From: Streptomyces sp. NBC_00443
GTDB lineage: Bacteria; Actinomycetota; Actinomycetes; Streptomycetales; Streptomycetaceae
Assembly (NCBI RefSeq): GCF_036014175.1
Contig: NZ_CP107917.1
Location: 7,192,001 to 7,256,000, forward strand
DNA length: 64,000 nt
Reading direction: 5' to 3'
Positions 1-7,938 of the stretch are shown here, one piece after another. Below the pieces are notes generated by a model. It had not been told where the DNA came from. It saw only the letters and a list, made by a program, of their open reading frames with translations, and did no database searches. A program made the position numbers and the translations under genes. Numbering within the stretch: position 1 is the first letter of the stretch; each line of letters begins with the position of its first letter.

Positions 1-2
1 AG

Positions 3-1199
3 ACCAAGCTGGAGTCGGGCGAGTTCACCCCCTCGAACCACGACGGCACGGCCACCTTCGACGGCCCGCGCGGCACGACCCTCCTCGTCAACAACCACGA
101 GCTGAAGGGCCCGCGCGCCGACTGGGACCACCCCGTCCCGCTCACCGAGGGCCTCGTCTACGACCCCGCCGCGGCCGGCGGCTGCACCGTCGTCGAGGTC
201 CGCCCCGGCGGGCAGGTCGCCGAATGGGTCGGCATCGCGGGCACCTCCACCAACTGCGCGGGCGGCAGCACCCCTTGGGGCACCTGGCTCACCTGCGAGG
301 AGAACTCCGACAAGGCCGGCACCAACGGCATGACCAAGGACCACGGCTACGTCTTCGAGGTCGACCCCATCGACCGGCGCGCCAACAAGGACCCCAAGCC
401 GCTGAAGTTCTTCGGCCGCTACGACCACGAGGCCGTCGTCATCGACCCCAAGCGCGGCCACGCCTACCTCACCGAGGACGCGGCCTCGCCCAACGGCCTG
501 TTCTTCCGCTGGACCCCGCCGAAGGGCTTCGAGTACGGCCGCGGCAAGTTCCGCAAGCTGGCCGACGACGCCGGTGTCCTCCAGGCGCCCAAGTGCTTCG
601 ACTCAGGCGGCAAGTTCGTCGACGACCTCTCCCGTGCCACGAAGATCGGCACGGTGTACGGCGTCGACTGGGTGGACGTCCCCGACCGGGACGCGAAGAC
701 CACTCCCGTGCGCAAGCAGTTCGCCGCCGGCGAGATCACCCGCGCCCGCAAGCTGGAGGGCATGTGGTGGGGCGACGGCGGCGCCTACATCGTCTCCTCG
801 TACGCCCGTGAGGAGAGCCCCGGCCGGCACGACGGCCAGGTCTGGTTCTACGACCCCAAGCGCCGCACCCTCACCCTGAAGGTCCTGCTCGGCGTCAACC
901 CCGACCCGTCCAAGGACGGCGCTTTCGACGGCCCGGACAACATCACCGTCTCCCCGTACGGCGGCCTCGTCATCGCCGAGGACGGCGAGGGCGTCCAGCA
1001 CCTCTTCGGCGCCACCGACAGCGGCCGCACGTACCCGATCGCCCGCAACGAGCTGAACATCGGCACCGAGGACGAGCCGGAATACAGCGAGTTCACCGGC
1101 GTCACGTTCTCGTGCGACGGAAAGACCCTCTACGCCAACATCCAGACCCCGGGCATCATGCTCGCGATCACGGGGCCGTGGAAGCGGCAGCGGCGGTAA
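3..1199 (+). CDS. PhoX-family phosphatase (DUF839), N-terminus outside window
   Basis: The reading frame is open from base 3, so the start lies to the left of the window; about 398 residues are visible. The segment at 256-306 encodes CAGGSTPWGTWLTCEEN, the signature of PhoX/DUF839 proteins, preceded by an NNHE motif (bases 90-104) typical of the metal site. Family members are large secreted, Tat-exported calcium/iron alkaline phosphatases that release phosphate from phosphomonoesters outside the cell. The signal peptide cannot be checked here. The gene ends with TAA just upstream of two small RNA genes on the same strand, to which no functional link is apparent. Confidence 0.88.
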   Translation, partial: TKLESGEFTPSNHDGTATFDGPRGTTLLVNNHELKGPRADWDHPVPLTEGLVYDPAAAGGCTVVEVRPGGQVAEWVGIAGTSTNCAGGSTPWGTWLTCEENSDKAGTNGMTKDHGYVFEVDPIDRRANKDPKPLKFFGRYDHEAVVIDPKRGHAYLTEDAASPNGLFFRWTPPKGFEYGRGKFRKLADDAGVLQAPKCFDSGGKFVDDLSRATKIGTVYGVDWVDVPDRDAKTTPVRKQFAAGEITRARKLEGMWWGDGGAYIVSSYAREESPGRHDGQVWFYDPKRRTLTLKVLLGVNPDPSKDGAFDGPDNITVSPYGGLVIAEDGEGVQHLFGATDSGRTYPIARNELNIGTEDEPEYSEFTGVTFSCDGKTLYANIQTPGIMLAITGPWKRQRR

Positions 1200-1254
1200 T
1201 TAATTCGGTCGCCCGGCCCGAGTTGCGCCTCCTACAGTGAGATCACAACGTCAC

Positions 1255-1333
1255 GCACCTCCCGGTGCGATGGCAGCGGCTACTTCTTTTCCAGAGAATC
1301 AGATGCCGCCGCCGACTTGATCTCGGGAGGCGC
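1255..1333 (+). ncRNA. Y RNA (short form), Ro60-binding
   Basis: A two-part stem closes this roughly 79-nt RNA. The lower helix pairs 1255-1264 with 1324-1333 (9 of 10 positions); the upper helix pairs GGCAGCGGC (1272-1280) with GCCGCCGCC (1305-1313) with a single A-C mismatch. Between them lies an asymmetric internal loop, 5' GTGCGAT (1265-1271) and 3' GACTTGATCT (1314-1323). This closely resembles the conserved Ro60-binding region of animal and bacterial Y RNAs (CGAxGG on the 5' side, ACTTGA on the 3' side). The apical loop is about 24 nt and pyrimidine/A-rich. It sits directly upstream of a Ro60 gene, the usual location of bacterial Y RNAs. The ends are inferred from pairing; no clear promoter was seen, only a possible -10 TACAGT at 1233-1238. 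Confidence 0.78.
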
Positions 1334-1340
1334 AGCTCAT

Positions 1341-1494
1341 GGTGGGTGCCCGGTGCGCAGGCAACGGTTACTTCATTGGATCAGATGGTTGCGGGTTCGA
1401 ATCCCGTCACCGACCTCGGGTCGGTGTAGCTCAATCGGATAGAGCATCCGACTAAAGTCCGTCGCCGACTCCTGATCTCGGGCACCCACCTTTT
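1341..1494 (+). ncRNA. yrlA: YrlA-type Y RNA with permuted tRNA-like module
   Basis: A perfect 12-bp terminal stem (1341-1352 with 1479-1490) is followed by TTTT, so the same stem can end transcription. The second helix GGCAACGG/CCGTCGCC (1360-1367, 1459-1466) has the A-C mismatch at the same place as in the neighbouring Y RNA, and both RNAs share CCCGGTGCG on the 5' side and TGATCTCGGG on the 3' side. The interior folds as a tRNA mimic in permuted order: T arm with loop TTCGAAT (1391-1407), a 7-bp acceptor-like helix closed by a 5-nt loop (1408-1426), TA at 1427-1428, D arm with GG in the loop (1429-1445), and an anticodon-like helix (1376-1381 with 1446-1451) opening into the Y stem. YrlA RNAs with tRNA-like modules are known partners of bacterial Ro60. 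Confidence 0.85.
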
Positions 1495-1540
1495 GCTGCG
1501 TCTCCCTCCGAAACGCAAACGAATTCGGGGGGAATTCACC

Positions 1541-3133
1541 ATGGCACGATTCAACAGGCGCGCCGCCAAGGCGCGGCCGACCTCGCGGGTCACCTCGACG
1601 GGGCGAGTGCTCCGTACCTACGAGGGCGGCCTGGGACGTGAGCGCGACGCGCGCTCCGAGCTCTTCCTGCTGTCGGTCGCCAACTTCGTCTCGCAGCAGA
1701 CCTTCTACGAGTCCGGCGCCGACCGTGACGACCGGTTCGCGCGCCTCGTGGGCGAACTCGCCGTCACGGATCCCGAGTGGACCGCCGGCCTGCTCGGCTG
1801 GCTGCGCGGCGAGGGCAACCTCCGTACGGCCGCGATCGTGGGCGCCGCCGAGTACGTGAAGGCCCGTCTGGACGCCGGGGCCACCGACGGTCCGTCGAAC
1901 CGGCAGGTCATCGCCTCCGTACTCCAGCGGCCGGACGAGCCCGGCGAACTGCTCGGGTACTGGACCGCGCTGTACGGCCGTAACGTCCCGAAGCCGGTCA
2001 AGCGCGGTGTCGCCGACGCCGTACGCCGGCTCTACAGCGGCAGGTCGCTGCTGAAGTACGACACCGCGTCCAAGGGTTACCGCTTCGGCGACATCCTCAA
2101 CGTGGTGCACGCGGCCCCGGACCCGGACAAGCCGTGGCAGGGCGACCTGTTCCAGTACGCCCTCGACCGCCGGCACAGCCCGGACACCGCCGTGCCGCCC
2201 GCGTCCGACCGGACGCTGGTCGCCCATCGCGAGCTGATGGCACTGCCCGTCGAACAGCGGCGTGCGGTGGTCACGTCGGACGGCGGTGCCGAGCGGCTCG
2301 CGGCGGCCGGGATGACGTGGGAGGCACTGGCCGGCTGGCTGCAGGGGCCGATGGACAAGGAGGCCTGGGAGGCGGTGATTCCGTCGATGGGCGCCATGGC
2401 GCTCGCCAGGAACCTGCGGAACTTCGACGAGGCCGGGGTCTCGGACGAGGTGGCGGCGCGGGTCGCCGCCCGGATCAGTGATCCGGCGGAGGTCGTACGG
2501 TCGCGGCAGTTCCCCTTTCGGTACCTCGCCGCGTACCAGCACGCGCCGTCGCTGCGCTGGGCGTACCCGCTGGAGCAGGCGCTCGGCCACTCACTGGCGC
2601 AGGTGCCGACGCTGCCCGGCCGGACGCTGGTGCTCGTCGACCGCTCGGGCTCGATGTTCTGGTCCCGGCTGTCCGACCGCTCGCAGCTCAACCGGGCCGA
2701 CGCGGCGGCGATCTTCGGCACGGCGCTCGCACTGCGGGCGGCGGACGCGGATCTCGTCCAGTTCGGCACGGGCAGCGGCGAGATCGCCTTCCGCAAGGGC
2801 GAGTCGGTGCTGAAGGTCCTGGGGCGCTTCGGGGACCTCGGCGGCACGAACACCACCGAGGCCGTGCGCCGGCACTACCGCAAGCACGACCGGGTGCTGA
2901 TCGTCACCGACGAGCAGTACGCCCCCAGCAACCACGGCGACCCGACCGAGCAGGTCCCGGCCGACGTGCCGGTCTACACCTGGAACCTCGCCGGGTACCG
3001 GGCGGGCCACGGCCCGTCGGGGGCGGGCAACCGGCACACCTTCGGGGGGCTCTCGGACGCGGCCTTCCGGATGGTGCCGCTGCTGGAGGGAGCTCGGGAC
3101 GCCAACTGGCCCTGGGCTGACCGAGCCGCCTGA
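1541..3133 (+). CDS. rsr: Rsr / Ro60 ortholog, TROVE-domain RNA-binding protein
   Basis: The 530-residue protein belongs to the TROVE (telomerase, Ro, vault) family: a HEAT-repeat-like ring in roughly residues 20-350, then a von Willebrand A-like domain with the metal site DRSGS at residues 367-371 and a TDEQ loop near 458. Bacterial Ro60 binds the ends of misfolded or structured RNAs in its ring and is tethered by Y RNA to nucleases such as PNPase, aiding rRNA and RNA turnover under stress. ATG 1541 was chosen over the upstream in-frame codon because GGGGGGA lies 7 nt before it (1527-1533) and the longer form would begin inside the Y RNA tail. The two Y RNAs immediately upstream support the assignment strongly. 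Confidence 0.93.
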   Translation: MARFNRRAAKARPTSRVTSTGRVLRTYEGGLGRERDARSELFLLSVANFVSQQTFYESGADRDDRFARLVGELAVTDPEWTAGLLGWLRGEGNLRTAAIVGAAEYVKARLDAGATDGPSNRQVIASVLQRPDEPGELLGYWTALYGRNVPKPVKRGVADAVRRLYSGRSLLKYDTASKGYRFGDILNVVHAAPDPDKPWQGDLFQYALDRRHSPDTAVPPASDRTLVAHRELMALPVEQRRAVVTSDGGAERLAAAGMTWEALAGWLQGPMDKEAWEAVIPSMGAMALARNLRNFDEAGVSDEVAARVAARISDPAEVVRSRQFPFRYLAAYQHAPSLRWAYPLEQALGHSLAQVPTLPGRTLVLVDRSGSMFWSRLSDRSQLNRADAAAIFGTALALRAADADLVQFGTGSGEIAFRKGESVLKVLGRFGDLGGTNTTEAVRRHYRKHDRVLIVTDEQYAPSNHGDPTEQVPADVPVYTWNLAGYRAGHGPSGAGNRHTFGGLSDAAFRMVPLLEGARDANWPWADRAA

Positions 3134-3163
3134 GCTGCCTGAGCTGCCCGAGCCGCCTGAGTC

Positions 3164-3203
3164 GAGAGTGGCCCGCACCACGTGGGGAGTGCGGGCCACT
3201 CTC
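3164..3203 (+). terminator. Strong hairpin after rsr
   Basis: A perfect 15-bp inverted repeat (3164-3178 and 3189-3203) closes a 10-nt loop 30 bases after the rsr stop codon. No T-run follows, which is common for Streptomyces terminators. Confidence 0.7.
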
Positions 3204-3242
3204 ATGTCCACGTCCCTTTGTCCATGTCCCTTAGTCCACTCC

Positions 3243-3280
3243 TTGTCGCCGCCCTGACTGACATCTAACATTTCAATTTG
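3243..3280 (+). promoter_or_regulatory. Promoter of a leaderless GntR gene
   Basis: TTGTCG (3243-3248) and TAACAT (3266-3271) are separated by exactly 17 nt, a good vegetative-type promoter. The expected start of transcription falls at or within two bases of the GTG start codon at 3280, and there is no ribosome-binding site, so a leaderless mRNA is inferred. Confidence 0.6.
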
Positions 3281-3933
3281 TGGAGGCGATACGACCCGTA
3301 GCCCGCACCCTGCTCAGGGACCGGGCCTACGAAGCGATCAGGGACGCCATCGTGGCCGGGGAGATCGAGCCCGGCGCGGTGGTGCGGGACGCCGATCTCG
3401 CCGAGCGGCTCGGACTGTCCCGGGCGCCGGTGCGCGAGGCGTTCTCGCGGCTCGTGGACGAGGGGCTGCTGGAGAGCAAGCCGCAGAGCTACACGCGCGT
3501 GACGTCGGTCGTCGCCGCCGAAGTCCGCGACGCGGCCGCCGTCGTCGGCGCCATGCACGAGCTGGTGACGCGGGTCGCCGTACCCCGGCTGGCAGCCGCG
3601 GACGTGGAGATCATGCGCGCCGCCAACGAGCGCTTCGCCGCCGCCGTCGCGGCCGGCCAGGTGGACCTCGCCCTGCGGGCCGACGACGAACTGCACGACG
3701 TGCTGGTGCGGGTGAGCGGCAACCGCACGGCCGCCGCCACCGTCGCCCGCTACACCCCGCTCATCCGCCGCCTGGAGCGCCGGCGCTTCGGCGAGGGCGG
3801 GACCTGCCGTTCGGCCGGGCTGCACGAGCGGCTGATCGAGGCGTGCGCGGCCGGTGACGTGGACGAGGCGGTCCGGGTCACGGCGGAGATCTGGCGAGGG
3901 CTGGCCGAACTCGCCGACAGCGACAGCGACTGA
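3280..3933 (+). CDS. GntR-family regulator (FCD domain), probable acdS regulator
   Basis: The 217-residue protein has an N-terminal winged helix-turn-helix (about residues 10-72, containing LSRAPVREAFSRL) and a C-terminal all-helical FCD ligand-binding domain whose D/H residues normally hold a metal. FadR-type GntR proteins are dimeric repressors or activators that respond to organic acids. The stop codon lies 19 bases before the ACC deaminase start, so the two genes form an operon and this is the likely local regulator of that enzyme. The GTG start coincides with the predicted transcription start, so translation is probably leaderless. The effector is not known. Confidence 0.88.
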   Translation: MEAIRPVARTLLRDRAYEAIRDAIVAGEIEPGAVVRDADLAERLGLSRAPVREAFSRLVDEGLLESKPQSYTRVTSVVAAEVRDAAAVVGAMHELVTRVAVPRLAAADVEIMRAANERFAAAVAAGQVDLALRADDELHDVLVRVSGNRTAAATVARYTPLIRRLERRRFGEGGTCRSAGLHERLIEACAAGDVDEAVRVTAEIWRGLAELADSDSD

Positions 3934-3952
3934 CTCATCTCGGGAGGACCCC

Positions 3953-4969
3953 ATGTCCCTTTCCTCGTACGACCGTTACCCCCTCCTCTTCGGCCCGTCC
4001 CCCGTGCACCCCCTGGAACGCCTGACCGCCCACCTCGGCGGAGCCTCCCTCTGGGCCAAGCGCGAGGACTGCAACTCCGGCGTCGCGTACGGCGGCAACA
4101 AGACGCGCAAGCTGGAGTACCTGGTCGCCGACGCGCTCGCGAAGGGCTGCGACACGCTCGTCTCGATCGGCGGGGTGCAGTCCAACCACACCCGTCAGGT
4201 CGCCGCGGTGGCCGCCCGAGCCGGGCTCAAGTGCGTGCTGGTCCAGGAGAGTTGGGTGGAGTGGCCCGACTCCGTGTACGACAAGGTCGGCAACATCCTC
4301 GTCAGCCGCCTCGCCGGGGCCGACGTACGCCTGGTGCGGGCCGGGTTCGGGATCGGCTTCAAGGAGAGCTGGGAGCAGGCGCTGCGCGATGTGGAGGAGT
4401 CGGGCGGAAAGCCGTACGCGATCCCGGCGGGCGCCTCCGACCACCCGCTCGGCGGGCTCGGCTTCGCCGGTTGGGCGTTCGAAGTGGCCGAGCAGGAGCG
4501 GGAGCTGGGCGTCTTCTTCGACACCCTGATCGTGTGCTCGGTGACCGGCTCCACGCAGGCCGGCATGGTCGCCGGATTCGCCGCCCTGGAGGAGGCGGGC
4601 GGCCGCCCGCGCCGGGTCCTCGGCATCGACGCCTCGGCCAAGCCCGTCACCACACGCGAGCAGATCGCCCGGATCGCCGGCAACACCGGCCGGCTCGTCG
4701 GTGTCGAGCGGGAGCTGACCGAGGCCGACGTCGAGCTCGACGACCGCTACCACGCGGGCACGTACGGGATACCGGACGAGGCGACGCTGGAGGCGATGCG
4801 GCTGGCGGCGCGGACCGAGGGCATGGTCACGGACCCGGTCTACGAGGGCAAGTCGATGGCCGGGATGATCGACCTGGTCTCACGCGGGGAGATCGCGCCG
4901 GAGTCCACCGTCCTGTACGCACACCTCGGCGGGCAGCCCGCGCTGAACGCGTACAGCGCACTGTTCTAG
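3953..4969 (+). CDS. acdS: 1-aminocyclopropane-1-carboxylate (ACC) deaminase
   Basis: The 338-residue PLP enzyme splits ACC, the plant ethylene precursor, into 2-oxobutyrate and ammonia. Lys50 in GGNKTRK is the PLP lysine, and QSNHTRQ forms the active site. Residues that separate true ACC deaminases from the related D-cysteine desulfhydrases are present: Glu298 in VYEGKS and Leu325 in AHLGG, corresponding to Glu295 and Leu322 of the characterised Pseudomonas enzyme. GGGAGGA (3942-3948) precedes ATG 3953. It is co-transcribed with the GntR gene upstream. Such enzymes let root-associated bacteria use ACC as nitrogen source and lower plant ethylene, which suits a strain that also degrades plant pectin. 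Confidence 0.92.
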   Translation: MSLSSYDRYPLLFGPSPVHPLERLTAHLGGASLWAKREDCNSGVAYGGNKTRKLEYLVADALAKGCDTLVSIGGVQSNHTRQVAAVAARAGLKCVLVQESWVEWPDSVYDKVGNILVSRLAGADVRLVRAGFGIGFKESWEQALRDVEESGGKPYAIPAGASDHPLGGLGFAGWAFEVAEQERELGVFFDTLIVCSVTGSTQAGMVAGFAALEEAGGRPRRVLGIDASAKPVTTREQIARIAGNTGRLVGVERELTEADVELDDRYHAGTYGIPDEATLEAMRLAARTEGMVTDPVYEGKSMAGMIDLVSRGEIAPESTVLYAHLGGQPALNAYSALF

Positions 4970-4970
4970 G

Positions 4971-5003
4971 CGGCCGGACGCGCCGAGCTGCGGGGTCCGG
5001 CCG
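4971..5003 (+). terminator. Hairpin after acdS
   Basis: CGGCCGGAC (4971-4979) pairs with GTCCGGCCG (4995-5003), starting two bases after the stop codon; a short T-containing tail follows. It probably terminates the GntR-acdS transcript before the LacI gene. Confidence 0.5.
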
Positions 5004-5092
5004 GTCTTGCGGTGCCGGGCCCTGCCGTGCCGCGCACCTGGCCGGATAGGGTGCACAGCGTGTGGGCGGACGATCAGCAGCGGGAGCCGAGT

Positions 5093-6097
5093 GTGGAACG
5101 GCCTGACGGCCCCCGCCGCCGGGCCACGATCCACGATGTCGCGAAGCTGGCCGGAGTGTCACGGCAGACGGTCTCCCGTGCGGTCAACGACAAGGGCGAG
5201 ATCGACCCGGCGACGAAGGAACGGGTACTGGAGGCGGCGCGGCTGCTGGACTACCGGCCGAGCCGTTTCGCGCGCGGCCTCGTGCAGAAGGGGACCGTGA
5301 CCGCCGGGCTGGTGATCCCGGATCTGATGAACCCCTTCTTTCCCGAGGTGGCCGCCGGTGTGCTGGAGGCGGCCGAGCAGCGCGGCTGGCAGGTGGTGAT
5401 GTGGGACTCCCGCATCGACGAGGCCCGGGAGCGCGACGCGCTCGACGCGCTGTCCCATCAGGCCGACGCGATCGTGGGCTACTTCAAGAGCCCGGAGGAC
5501 GTGCTCGCCCGGCACCTCGGCGGCGTACCGCTGGTGCTGCTGGAACGAGGGCCGCAGCAGACCCGTTTCGCGGCCGTGGGCATCGACGCCGCCGCCGGTC
5601 TCGAACAGGGCATGGCGCACCTGGTCGCCGCGGGGCACCGCCGGATCGGCATGCTGGACGGTGTGCACGGCCCCGCCCGGCGCAGGCAGGCCTTCCTGGA
5701 GCTGGCGCGGCGGCACGGTCTGCCGGTCGACGACAGCTGGATCGCGCTGAGTCCCGAGCACAGCGTGGCCGGGGGTGAGGCCGGCATGGAGCGGCTGCTG
5801 GACGCCCGGCCCGACGTCACGGCCGTCTTCGGCTTCAACGACCTGATCGCGGTCGGCGCCATGCGTGCCGCCCGGCGGCACGGCCGACAGGTGCCGGAAG
5901 ACCTGGCCGTCATGGGCTTCGACGGATTGTCGCTGGGCGAGCTGGTGGAGCCCGCGCTGACCACGCTGCACATCGACAAACGGCGGCTGGGACGGCTGGC
6001 CGTCGAGCAGGTCGCCCGGCTGCGCGCCGGTGAGGAACCGCTGCGTGGCGCAGCGGCGTGGGTGGTCCCGGAGCTGGTGGTGAGGGCCTCGGCCTGA
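5093..6097 (+). CDS. LacI-family transcriptional regulator
   Basis: The protein of 334 residues has a LacI helix-turn-helix at about residues 12-60 (ATIHDVAKLAGVSRQTVSRA) followed by a periplasmic-binding-protein-like sensor domain (GLVIPDLMNPFFPEVAAGVL onward), the standard layout for a sugar-responsive repressor. GTG 5093 is preferred because GGGAG at 5082-5086 precedes it by 6 nt and the DNA-binding helix then begins near the N-terminus; an upstream in-frame GTG at 5060 is possible. It stands alone: no sugar gene follows, but an 18-bp palindrome of LacI-operator type lies about 107 bases downstream. The inducer is unknown. Confidence 0.88.
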   Translation: MERPDGPRRRATIHDVAKLAGVSRQTVSRAVNDKGEIDPATKERVLEAARLLDYRPSRFARGLVQKGTVTAGLVIPDLMNPFFPEVAAGVLEAAEQRGWQVVMWDSRIDEARERDALDALSHQADAIVGYFKSPEDVLARHLGGVPLVLLERGPQQTRFAAVGIDAAAGLEQGMAHLVAAGHRRIGMLDGVHGPARRRQAFLELARRHGLPVDDSWIALSPEHSVAGGEAGMERLLDARPDVTAVFGFNDLIAVGAMRAARRHGRQVPEDLAVMGFDGLSLGELVEPALTTLHIDKRRLGRLAVEQVARLRAGEEPLRGAAAWVVPELVVRASA

Positions 6098-6166
6098 CGG
6101 CACGGTGGGCCGGCGGCGCCTCGGCACACAGCCAGAACGCCGCAACTCATGGGCCGTGCACGTCCC

Positions 6167-6221
6167 TTGACACTGCTTTTCGGCCGCCTCGATGTGCGAC
6201 GGCAGCGTTCACGTGAACGCT
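6167..6221 (+). promoter_or_regulatory. Promoter with LacI-type operator, no gene downstream
   Basis: TTGACA (6167-6172) is a perfect -35 box with a weak -10-like GATGTG at 6191-6196. Just after it lies AGCGTTCACGTGAACGCT (6204-6221), a perfect 18-bp palindrome with the central symmetry of LacI-family operators. It would block transcription initiation. Both the adjacent LacI gene and this site suggest a former regulated operon. Confidence 0.5.
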
Positions 6222-6451
6222 CATGGACCACATCTCCCCACAACGATCTCCGTCCAGCGATCTCCCCGCAGCGCGATGCCGGCCACTTGGACGAAGTCGC
6301 CGACATAACGACTACATCTGGCCGCTGGTCGTCATGATCAACCCGGACAAGTCGTCGTGTTCCTCATCGGGGCGCGGCACTTCCTTCGGGATCTGGCGGC
6401 GGGCGCCACGAAGGTGTGACCGCTGCCGCCTCCCCGGGCTCCGGTCGCGCC
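6222..6451. other. Gene-free stretch between LacI gene and terD
   Basis: The interval from the LacI stop codon to the TerD stop codon (6098-6496) contains no convincing gene on either strand. Apart from the operator-promoter at 6167-6221 and the hairpin at 6452-6478, I see nothing recognisable. Base composition is less GC-extreme than in flanking genes, in keeping with non-coding or decayed sequence. Confidence 0.5.
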
Positions 6452-6478
6452 GGGCGCCCCCTTCGACCGGGGGCGCCC
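6452..6478 (-). terminator. Terminator of the TerD gene
   Basis: GGGCGCCCCC (6452-6461) and GGGGGCGCCC (6469-6478) form a perfect 10-bp stem with a 7-nt loop, 18 bases past the TerD stop codon on the minus strand. Confidence 0.65.
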
Positions 6479-6496
6479 TGGACGTCGTACGGCCGC

Positions 6497-7722
6497 CTAC
6501 AGCGCCTGGGCCGCCGGCTTCACCATTCCCCTCACCGTGCGGGACTTCACGAAGTCGCCCATGGCCGTCATCTCCCACTCGCCGGAGAACTGCTTGATCA
6601 GCTTCGCCATCATCACGCCCGTCTGTGCTTCGGCGTTGGTGAGGTCGAAGCGGACCAGTTCCTCGCCGGACGCGGCGTCGATCAGTCGGCAGTAGGCCTT
6701 GGCGACCTCGGTGAACTTCTGGCCGGAGAAGGAGTTGACCGTGAAGACGAGTCCGGTGACCTCCTGGGGCAGGCGCCCGAGGTCCACGGTGATGACCTCG
6801 TCATCCCCGCCGCCCTCGCCGGTGAGGTTGTCGCCGGAGTGGCGGATCGCGCCCTGCACGATCTGGAGCTTGCCGAAGTAGCAGCTGTCGATGTGGTTGC
6901 GCTGCGGGCCGTACGCGATGACGGAGGCGTCCAGGTCGATGTCCTTGCCGCGGTACGCGGGCTCCCAGCCGAGGCCCATCTTGACCTGGGAGAGCAGGGG
7001 GCGGCCGCCCTTGACGAGGGAGACCGTCTGGTTCTTCTGGAGGCTTACGCGGCCCTTGTCCAGGTTGATCTTTCCGGTGCCGGGGGCGGGCGGGGCCGGG
7101 GGAGCGGCGGGGGCTGGGGTGCCTGGGGCGCCGGGGTGGACATGGGCGGGGCCGGCGGGGTGGCCGGGGGCTGCATCGTGGGCTGCGGCGGGGCCACGGG
7201 GGCGGCCGGGGCCGGGGCCGGTTCCTCGACCGTGACGCCGAAGTCGGTGGCGATGCCGGCCAGACCGTTCGCGTAGCCCTGGCCGACGGCGCGGGCCTTC
7301 CAGGCGCCGTTGCGCAGGTACACCTCGACGATCACCAGGGCCGTCTCGGTGCCGAGTTGCGGGGGCGTGAAGGTGGCAAGAACGCTGTTGTCGTCCGCGT
7401 TGCGGATGGTGGCCGTCGGTTCGACGCCCTGGAAGGTCTGGCCGGCGGCGTCCGGGCTGGCGGTGACGACGATCTTCTCGATGCCGGGGGGTACGGCCGA
7501 GGTGTCGACCATGATCGCGTCGGGGTTGGTGCCGCCGCCCGAGCGGTACGTCACGCCGGGGCCGGACGGTTGGTTGTAGAAGATGAAGTCGTCGTCGGAG
7601 CGCACCTTGCCGTCGGCGGTGAGCAGCAGGCCCGATACGTCGAGCCGCACCGGGGCGGCGACGTCCACCGTCACGCGCGCGGCGGAGAGAGGGATGTTCG
7701 AGCCGGGGGTCATAGCTGTCAT
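6497..7722 (-). CDS. Double TerD-domain stress protein, frameshifted in the linker
   Basis: The first TerD domain reads from ATG 7722 (MTPGSNIPLSAARVTVDV after a short leader) to about 7180. A Pro/Ala-rich linker follows, and the second TerD domain (GKINLDKGRVSLQK onward) lies in another frame and ends at 6497. The switch falls in C-runs at about 7098-7113 (plus strand G-runs). Adding one C there gives one continuous protein of about 408 residues. TerD proteins bind calcium and are linked to tellurite, oxidative and phage stress; the DDFIFYNQP calcium-site segment is visible in domain 1. No good ribosome site precedes 7722. A genuine disruption or a sequencing indel are both possible; the intact second domain favours the latter. 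Confidence 0.75.
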
Positions 7723-7819
7723 GGTCCGTGAACGAGCGGGGGCGCTTTACCGTTCCCTTACCCACGGCCATTCGGCGGGGGCCGCGGATCTCACCCCCGC
7801 CGCCCCTGCCCGTCCCGTC

Positions 7820-7892
7820 CCGGGGGCTGCCGCCCCGGACCCCCGCTTCGGCCTGAACGGCCTCGTCCGCAAACGCCGGACGGGCTGGATTG
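7820..7892. repeat. Streptomyces interspersed GC-rich repeat
   Basis: The run CGGGGGCTGCCGCCCCGGAC followed by the segment near 7861-7890 (CCTCGTCCGCAAACGCCGGA then CGGGCTGG) matches a sequence I recognise as scattered through intergenic regions of many Streptomyces genomes. It lies between the divergent-looking TerD start and the dehydrogenase stop. No coding role is visible. Confidence 0.5.
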
Positions 7893-7938
7893 CCTGGACC
7901 GGCGCGGGAAATTCAGCCCCTCCGACCTTCGAAGAACC

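Noticed and set aside
1381..1460. Ordinary tRNA gene
   Set aside because: T- and D-arm consensus sequences are present but in reverse order, and the acceptor stem is closed by a loop; it is explained by the YrlA-type Y RNA.
6149..6337. Short plus-strand gene after the LacI regulator
   Set aside because: It overlaps the operator palindrome, has no ribosome site or recognisable sequence, and its start lies before the promoter.
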